From: Caenorhabditis remanei
Lineage: Eukaryota; Nematoda; Chromadorea; Rhabditida; Rhabditidae
DNA: 64,000 nucleotides
Assembly (NCBI RefSeq): GCF_010183535.1
Contig: NC_071328.1
Coordinates: 16,616,001 to 16,680,000 of the forward strand
Direction of reading: 5' to 3'
Position 1 is the stretch's first letter; each line of letters begins with the position of its first letter. A program made the position numbers and the translations under genes. The notes beneath the pieces are model-generated. The model was not told where the DNA came from, searched no databases, and was given only the letters and a program-made list of their open reading frames with translations. Shown piece by piece: positions 57,574-64,000 of the stretch.

Positions 57574-59949
57574 TTAGTCACTTCCAGATCCTGAACCAGA
57601 GCTTCTCGATGGGGAACGACGTTTGCGGTGCTTCTTTGACTTCTTTTCCTGAAATTAGGTATTTTTAATGAGTTTTTCATGAAATTGAGTGCTTTCTACA
57701 TACTTAGAACCATACTTGTCAAATCACGGGCCGGCCCGCGGGCCGGGCTCGCTGAAAATTTCAGGGCCCGGGCCGACCCGCAGGGCCCGCAGCAAAAAAT
57801 TATTTTTGAAAAATAGAATTGAAAGTCTTGGAAATTAAATTTTTTCTTCGGTTTATACTAAAAAGAGGTCGGGGGATTCGATAAGACTACTTTCAGAAGC
57901 CTCCAGCAAGTTCTTGATCCTGATTCTGATCATCGGCTGATTTTTTTTTCAATATTTTGACGGGCCGAACGGGCCGGAAGATTTTTTTAGCGGGCCCGGC
58001 CCGGCCCGTGACAAGTATGCTTAGAACCGATGATCAGAGAAAATAGGGGTTTACTGAGGCTAAGAAACTACAAACTATAAAATCTTCTTAGCCTCAACCA
58101 ACGTTGCTGAGGCTAGTTAAATTTTGTAGTTTGTAGCCACGTAGTCTCAGCAAACTTCATTTTTCGTTCATTTTGTCGGATTTCGGCTCATTTTTTGCAC
58201 TAATTTTTACCTTCTTATGCTTCTTGGCGGCCTTTTTCTCCTTCTTAGCCTTCTTACGACGACGTTCCTCCTCTTCCGAATCTATTGATTCATCCGAATC
58301 TGTATCATTCGGACGTCTCTTCTTCGGCTCCGGACTACTCTTCTGAAGCGTCTTCTCCACAACTTCTTCATCAGATTCCGACTTTTGACGTGGACGACGA
58401 GGCGGCGACGGGCTCTTATTCTTCTCAGCGAACTTGCGTGGCGGTGGGGATCTACTTTTAGACGACGATGGAGAACGACGTCTTCTAACGGGTGGAGAAC
58501 GACTTCTGGAGCCTCCACCACGACGTTTCGGTGGGGATCCACCACGTCTTCTGACCACCGGACTTTTAGATCTCGATGGGGATCGTCGTTTTCTCGCTGG
58601 CGGTGGGGACTGACGTCTTCTGATTGGAGGCGACTTTGAGCCTGATGGAGAGCGACGTCTTCTGACTGGAGGCGACTTTGAGCCTGATGGAGAGCGACGT
58701 CTTCTTACAATTGGAGGAGATTTGGATCCAGAAGGCGATCGACGTCTTCTAGCTGGAGATTTCGAGCGTGGCGAAGGACTTTTACTCTTGGATTTCGATC
58801 TCTTCGCGGCGGCAACCGAAGCTATGGCCTTCCGACGAAGCTCCGCCTCCTCATGTCGCTTTTTTCGCTCAATTTCTCGACGACGTGTCTCCTCTTCACG
58901 CTCTTTTTCATCACGGACAGGGCGGTTGCGATCATTCCGATCGTTACGGTCGTTACGATCTCTATTGTCACGGTCACGTGGCGGTGGGGAACGTCTTCTA
59001 GGTGGGCTCCTTCTGGAATCTCTACCATCTCTATCCCGTCTCGGTGGGGACCGCCCAACCCGTCTTGGTGGCGGCGACCGTCCGTCTCTTCTAGGTGGAC
59101 TTCTCCTTCTCGGTGGAGACCCTCCACGTCTTCCTGGTGATCTAGATGGCGCCCCGCCAACTCTCTCGGGACTAGCATTACGTCTAGGCGGTGTCTTTCT
59201 CGGGCTCAACGCTCTCGCCGGTATCCGATCGTCTCTGACCTGTTTCTCACGAGCGGGACCAGTGTACCGTCCGTTGCTCAATGTCTTATAGCGATTCGTC
59301 CAATCGTTATCCTCCCGGGCGTCTCCTTTGTCTTCCCGATCGTTTGTCTTCATCTCAGCCATCTTTTTATTAACGAGAGACGCTGGAATTCCGTCTTCCG
59401 ATGCATTCGCCTCGATTAGAAGGTTCCAGAGCTCTCCGACGAATTCACGAGCACGACGGGCATTCAGGAAACCGGTTACATTGATCTATAAGTCAAAAAT
59501 AGGTTAGAAATCCAAAAAATGCAAAAAAATCAATAATTCTTACCTGCAACAACTTCGGATTCAGATCTTTCACCTCCAACTGTGACAAAATATACTCGAC
59601 GACCACGTCATCCTCCATTCCCAATATCTCATTTACACGAGATGTGATCCACGGTTTGATGACGTCCATATTGCAGCGATTCAGGTCGATCTTGAAGAAA
59701 AGAGAGCCATATTGCTGGTTTAAACCTTTAATTATCGAGTATTAGAACTTTTTTCCGGAAAATTTTACTTTTTTTCTTTTTCTCGTTAGATTTTGGAGAA
59801 ATTAGTGGTTTTAGGGGATTCTTGTTTTAAAATCTCACTTTTTGCTCTAATTGAGTCTCGAATTTCATCGTTTTCAGCAACTTTTTCTCCTTATCCGAGA
59901 ATCGACCATCCTGCTCAGAACTAGCGCCTCTGAAGAAGCCGGCGTCCAT
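57574..59949 (-). CDS. rsr-1: RSR-1, SRm160/SRRM1-type splicing coactivator
   Basis: Nuclear SR-related protein that bridges SR factors and snRNPs in pre-mRNA splicing. Exons 59839-59949, 59544-59690, 58211-59485 and 57574-57648 (minus), 535 residues. The N-terminus MDAGFFRGASSEQDGRFSD and the PWI domain (about residues 25-125, IKPWITSRVNEILGMEDDVV, then TGFLNARRAREFVGELW) match animal SRm160 closely. The PWI domain binds nucleic acid. After it come long RS/SPPRR and SPSGSKSPP repeats (about residues 160-400) and a Lys-rich end closing SRSSGSGSGSD. Without splicing of the last intron the frame runs to a stop at 58157, a possible alternative C-terminus. That intron holds a hAT MITE and a hairpin pair. 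First gene of a probable operon with the TMEM242 gene; 457 bp from the divergent receptor gene. Confidence 0.93.
57711..58019. mobile_element. hAT-type MITE with GGGCC-rich termini (copy 3)
   Basis: 309 bp inside the last rsr-1 intron. Ends CATACTTGTC and GACAAGTATG, flanked by a perfect 8-bp duplication CTTAGAAC (57703-57710 and 58020-58027). One terminal base differs from copies 1 and 2 symmetrically at both ends, so this is a distinct subfamily. Confidence 0.9.
58050..58155. repeat. Hairpin pair in the last rsr-1 intron
   Basis: Copies near 58050-58098 and 58101-58155, opposite loop polarity, decayed arms. The alternative stop at 58157 lies at its edge. Confidence 0.8.
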
Positions 59950-60082
59950 TTTGGAACGCTGAAAATCAAGATTTTAAATGAATTAATTGATTTTTCGGGT
60001 TTTGAAGCTGAAAAAATACAAGAAATCAATAGAAACTATGGGTAAATGACGAGAGAAAACGCAAGAATAAATCGGAAACTTG

Positions 60083-60126
60083 GCACGAGAAACACGTCAG
60101 CCGGGACGTTTGCGTGTTTCTCGTGC
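60083..60126. promoter_or_regulatory. Palindrome in the rsr-1 / receptor divergent promoter
   Basis: GCACGAGAAACACG at 60083-60096 is mirrored exactly at 60113-60126 around a 16-bp GC-rich spacer with GGGACGTTTG. It lies about 135 bp upstream of the rsr-1 ATG, in otherwise repeat-free DNA. It could be a factor-binding site or a small RNA hairpin. Confidence 0.55.
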
Positions 60127-60405
60127 TACGCTTGCGCCTTTTAGTTTTTGGCGCGGTATTTAAATTTAGATAATTGAATAAACCAATTTTCAGTCGGACA
60201 CATTTTCAATGATTAAAAAACAAAGAGCAAATCATGTCACAAATCCCATAATTTAATCAAATCCCAAGAAAAGTCTCCAAGAAGGGAGCAGGTGACAATT
60301 TCATTAGGAAACCGCCCAAGCGTATAATTTACATTGGTCTCGCCGGCTGCTCTCCCGATTCTTTGAGCTTTTTGAAGCATTTATTTTCAGATTTCCTCTC
60401 TAGAA

Positions 60406-62371
60406 ATGGGCTCCGACACGTGGATTTGTCCGTCGGGACCGCCCGGATATTATCTAAAAATTCTACACTTAATTGGTCTTGCTTCGGTCCCAATTAACTT
60501 TTTGTGTCTGTATTTAGTGTGGTTTCATACACCAAAAGATTCTAAATTTCGGTATTGTTTGGCTTATGTTCAGGTGAGGCTTAGCGAATTTGTAGTTTGT
60601 AGTTTCCGGAGCTTCAGCACTGCAGTTTTACTGAGGCTAAGTCACTTTTGTAGTTTGTAGTCATTTAGCCTCAGCAAAAAAGAAAAGTGCGTAATTCGGC
60701 TAGTTCTCGACCGATTCTCGTGATTTCTGTCTCAAAATGTTTGAAATTTAACGATATTTTCAAAAATCAATAACATAACTACAGAACAATTACCAAAAAA
60801 TATGAGGGAATTTTCTACGGATTTTCATGATTTTTATTTCAAAAAATAGAAAATTGTAGTTTGTAGTCTTCCAGATAGTTGCATTTCTCGTCGAAGTCGA
60901 CATGTCTTGGGTGTGTCCTGGTTACTATCTATTCCCAATGATGGGCGGTTATAATATCGCTCCAACCAACCAAATCTTCACTGGTCACCAGAATACTGTA
61001 AGTGCGCTCTACTGGACTCTCTATTACTGAAAAAGTGCAGCGGAGCGTATTTGCAGGTGTTCGGTTCGTTTAAGTTTTGTTTCGAATTGCCCAGCTTATT
61101 ACTATGCTTCATTTATCGCCAAAATGCGGCGGCTGATTTGGATCAGGTAGGCTAAATTTTATTGGCCTAACTTTCTTTTTCTAGGCCACGGCCACCATCA
61201 CTAATTTCAGAAGTTTAAACTCAACAAATATTTGATCTACACCGTAATTGCCACGTGTCACACTTTCCCCTTTGTCACTGCATTCTGTCTGTTGAACTCT
61301 GGTTTAAGCACTGACCAAATGGCGGTGCTTGTGCAGAGGGTGAGGCTTAGTGTAGTTTGTAGTTTGTAGTTTGTAGTCTATGACTCAGAATTGGCCAAAG
61401 TGTATTCATGTTCTCAATAACCGTGGATTTGTGATCTACGATCCGAGTGGAAATGAGTGGAGTGCGGCAGTGGGGTTGGCGGCGATGGCCTATATTTCGG
61501 TGTTCTCAGTGTGAGTTTTCTAGGCCACCTATAGGAATTTGGTTTTTTCGGCCACGGCCACCAATTTTTTTTCTAAAATTTTCAGATTCGGTGCATTTTT
61601 GGGTGTCCATACTATGTATATCCTACAAAAAGTCAGATTTCACCTGTCCCGTCAGACGTATTCCATTCATAAGACTGCAATGATTAATCTGGCGTTGCAG
61701 GTGATTTTGTAGTTTGTAGTCTGACCTTTTTCTCATTTTTCAGTGTCTAGTTCCCACATTTTTTGTGATTATCCCATTTAATATTATCTTTCTGGTGGTG
61801 TTAAATGACTGGTGGCAGTGGCAAGGTTAGATTTAAAAAAAAAAACTTTTTGATCTACTTGGTTTCCAGAATTCTCTACAAACTTGTTATTTGTTATGGC
61901 CGCCCACTCTATGGTCTCCTCTGCAATATTGATATTATCGAATCGAAGATTTAAAAACTTGATTGCGGAGAAGATTTTAATAATGTAGGTAATGTTTGTC
62001 AGTGCAGAACTACCAAGTTACAGTGACCAAAATTTTCAAATTCAGGTTACTTTTATAGATCAAATCCACCTCTCCATTTTTGTAGTTGACAACTTTTCGA
62101 TAGCTCCGCCCACTTTCGAGATATCCACCTTTAAGGATGGTAAACTCGCTGTACAAGACTGCTATCTTCAAAGGAGCATATCTCAAAAGTGGGCGGAGCT
62201 ATCGAAAAATTGTCAACTACAAAAATGAAGATCAAGTTTTGATCTACAAAACTAACGTAACTATTTTCCAGACCTCAACGCCTGATAGATACCTTCCAAC
62301 CCTACAGTATACCGGTAGATATAACTTCATATCGAATTGCACCAACCGCGACTTCAATGTCTCCGATTTAA
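60406..62371 (+). CDS. Seven-helix chemoreceptor, SRI family (Str/Srh superfamily)
   Basis: Nematode chemosensory G-protein-coupled receptor, expected in sensory neuron cilia. Exons: 60406-60573, 60875-60997, 61057-61146, 61211-61339, 61389-61510, 61586-61700, 61744-61825, 61870-61984, 62272-62371; frames join, 347 residues. N-terminal CPSGPPGYYLKILHLIGLASVPIN with LVWFHTPKDSKFRYCL, the second-loop GYYLFPMMGGYNIAPTNQ, and helix-six LSRQTYSIHKTAMINLALQCLVPTFFVIIPF match the SRI/SRH pattern; length is typical. A complete frame with nine exons and no disabling change suggests a working gene. SRH is the main alternative. The last intron contains a complete foldback element. A TTTTCAG at 60384-60390, just before the ATG, is a possible trans-splice acceptor. 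A heptamer array lies at 61351-61379 just before exon 5. Confidence 0.85.
60628..60680. repeat. Hairpin repeat in receptor intron 1
   Basis: Single GTAGTTTGTAG-polarity copy with arms TACTGAGGCTAAGT / TTAGCCTCAGCA, preceded by a two-heptamer tract at 60592. Confidence 0.85.
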
Positions 62372-64000
62372 ACTTTTTCCAGATATTTATTTTTGATTTT
62401 GTAAGAAACTACAGTACTCAAATTGTTTTTCTCTGACCTGATGATGACTACAAACTACAGAATTATTCGGTGTTCAAAATATGTTTAATTCGCCGAAGTT
62501 TGACCCGAAAACCCGTAAAATCGGTTGAAAAATGACATTATAACAAGATTTATCATTTTTGCTGAGGCTAACTCATTTTTATAGTTTTTAGTCAGTTAGC
62601 CTCAACAAACTTTACTGAGGCTAACTAACTACAAACTACAAAAACCGGTTAGCCTCAACAAAAATGAAATTTCATAACTTTTTTTTTCTGCTCTCCCATA
62701 TTTCAAGAGTCCTCCTTTTCGCTTCTTCTTTTTTTCGAAAAATAAAGAATTTGTTCTAGAAGAAGGCAGATGGGTGCAAGGAGATAGGAAATTTCAAGTC
62801 ATCTTTCTCTTCTTTTTCTTTTTTTTTCTTAGACTTTCGGACAACGAGAGTGAGAGAGTATGTGAGACGGAGAGACGCAGAGAAACGAGAAAGAGTGTAA
62901 TCGTCGAAATGTGTGTGTATGTTGTCTTGAAATTCGGAGGGTCCCTTCCTTGAGAATTTCAGTTTTCTGGACTACAAACTACAATTTTCCAGGACCTTGA
63001 GACCTCTAGAATGCTTTTCTATAACAGTTTTGGATCCTGCGGCGCTAAAACCGGCTGGGGCGCCTTCAGCGCAAAAATGGTTCCTGTAGGGATCTTGTAG
63101 AAACAGCTATCTTTAAAAGCGTGTATCTCAAAAGTGGGCGGAGCTATCAAAAAGTCGTGAACTAGAAAAATGAAGATTTAGGTTTGATCTACAAAAGTAT
63201 TTTACATTCAAAAAATACGGATCCAATCTGAAGTCATGACGAAATCTCAAAGTTTTTGAATTCTCAGTCGTTCTAAATTGGCGTCTCCAGGAGAAGCGAT
63301 CGTTTACACTGAATTCTAAGCAGACCAAAATCTTCTTTAGGTATGAGGTTAAGCAGACCCATTTCTCAAGAGCCGAAAATTCTAAGCAGACCCGAACTAT
63401 GCTAACTTGCTTCTCAAGAGTTAAGCAGAACCGAACCATCTGAACTGTGTTACTAAGCAAACACGACAGCCAACCATCACTAAGCAGACCCATCGAAGGC
63501 AATTCTAAGCAGATCCAACTCCTACAGATCTAGCTCCAAAGCCGTTTCTAAGCAGACCCGAACCACCTGGATGCCCGCTAGTCTCCGTTAAGCAGACCCA
63601 TCCAAAACAGTGCTAAGCAGACCCAACTCCTGGTCCCTTACTCTCTCCCGAAATATCTTGCTCTTTCCTCCCCTCCTTTTCCCAATCGACCCCAAGTTCA
63701 CTCTCCCAACCAAAAAGAAGAAAAGGGACAACCAGCAACGGACTCACTAAATTTCCAGAGTCCTCTCTGCGTCTCTCAATTTCATACACTCTCTCCCACT
63801 CCGACCCATTTCAACATTTTGCTCTGTCCGCACTCTCTAATTTCTCTGCGTCTCTTCACAAAGAGTTTCAGAAGGTTTCAGAGGTCCCACAGAGAGCAAT
63901 GGGACCCGTCGGAAACGCCTTGTGGCGTGGAGAAAGAGAAAACAGACAAAGGAGAGACGGGCGGGGCGGAGGAAGAAGAAGAGTTTTCGTGTGTGTGTGT
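62372..64000. other. Non-coding end of window
   Basis: No supported exon. Holds a hairpin pair (62563-62611 and 62611-62662), a foldback arm near 63120, one GC-rich motif at 63054, the AAGCAGACCC repeat, and from about 63640 a strongly pyrimidine- then purine-rich stretch with several TCTGCGTCTCT copies (63767, 63845), which looks like the promoter side of a gene beyond the window. Confidence 0.6.
63315..63625. repeat. Irregular AAGCAGACCC repeat
   Basis: TAAGCAGACCC(A/G) and close variants occur about ten times at 63318, 63351, 63384, 63421, 63454, 63480, 63505, 63549, 63589 and 63614, at spacings of roughly 25-44 bp. Only the motif is conserved; spacers are unique or weakly alike. Confidence 0.85.

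Noticed and set aside
58722..59291. Long plus-strand frame of 189 residues rich in Leu/Arg/Gly
   Set aside because: It is exactly antisense to the SR-repeat exon of rsr-1; repetitive codons keep the complementary frame open.
63315..63625. Spaced repeats resembling a CRISPR array
   Set aside because: Repeats are only about 11 bp and degenerate, spacing varies from 25 to 44 bp, and the genome is a nematode's.

Overview
The window is nuclear DNA of a nematode, very probably a Caenorhabditis other than C. elegans (species not determinable here). Evidence: compact exons with GTAAGT-type donors and TTTTCAG acceptors, an AT-rich background, a recognisable HMR-1 cadherin, an SRI-type chemoreceptor, an RSR-1/SRm160 homologue with a closely spaced downstream gene on the same strand (operon-like), and many short foldback elements. 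No rRNA, tRNA, CRISPR or prokaryotic features were seen.

Layout. (i) 1-10750 (+): 3' part of hmr-1 (classical cadherin); eight exons from 3070 on, with the first 3 kb holding no exon I can defend. (ii) 10751-18179: gene-free block of old repeats: a ~140 bp tandem repeat, a dispersed family, a hAT-type MITE with a perfect 8-bp target duplication, and a 1.78 kb palindromic element flanked by TTAA. (iii) 18180-25484 (-): a secreted FAD amine oxidase of 15 exons, probably amx-2. (iv) 25485-41028: 15.5 kb without a convincing gene, filled with foldback elements, hAT- and Tc1-like MITEs and a dense cluster of a short GC-rich motif. (v) 41029-43072: a C-type lectin gene (+) whose last exon and downstream DNA are also present as an inverted copy on its left, leaving a truncated exon there. 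(vi) 44097-50300: a PLAT-domain gene (-), a four-pass membrane protein gene (-), a basic coiled-coil hypothetical (+) and duplicated fragments. (vii) 50857-59949 (-): pigl-1 (GPI biosynthesis), a TMEM242-family gene and rsr-1 (splicing coactivator); the last two look like an operon. (viii) 60406-62371 (+): an SRI-family chemoreceptor; the remaining 1.6 kb is non-coding with an irregular repeat.

The genes are functionally unrelated housekeeping, adhesion and chemosensory genes. What unifies the window is a repeat system. A roughly 50-bp hairpin (stem ending TTGCTGAGGCTAA / TTAGCCTCAGCAA, loop containing CTACAAACTAC or its complement) occurs about 50-55 times, mostly within introns of both strands, often in pairs. 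It sits in two quite different flanking contexts: a ~190-bp unit in hmr-1, and much longer nested palindromes in amx-2. A separate 24-bp GC-rich motif (half-sites ACGCG and GGCGCGCCAG) occurs roughly 50 times, concentrated at 34.6-39.6 kb. These two families are the best candidates for something undescribed. All exon models are by-eye splice-site readings with reading frame checked across junctions.
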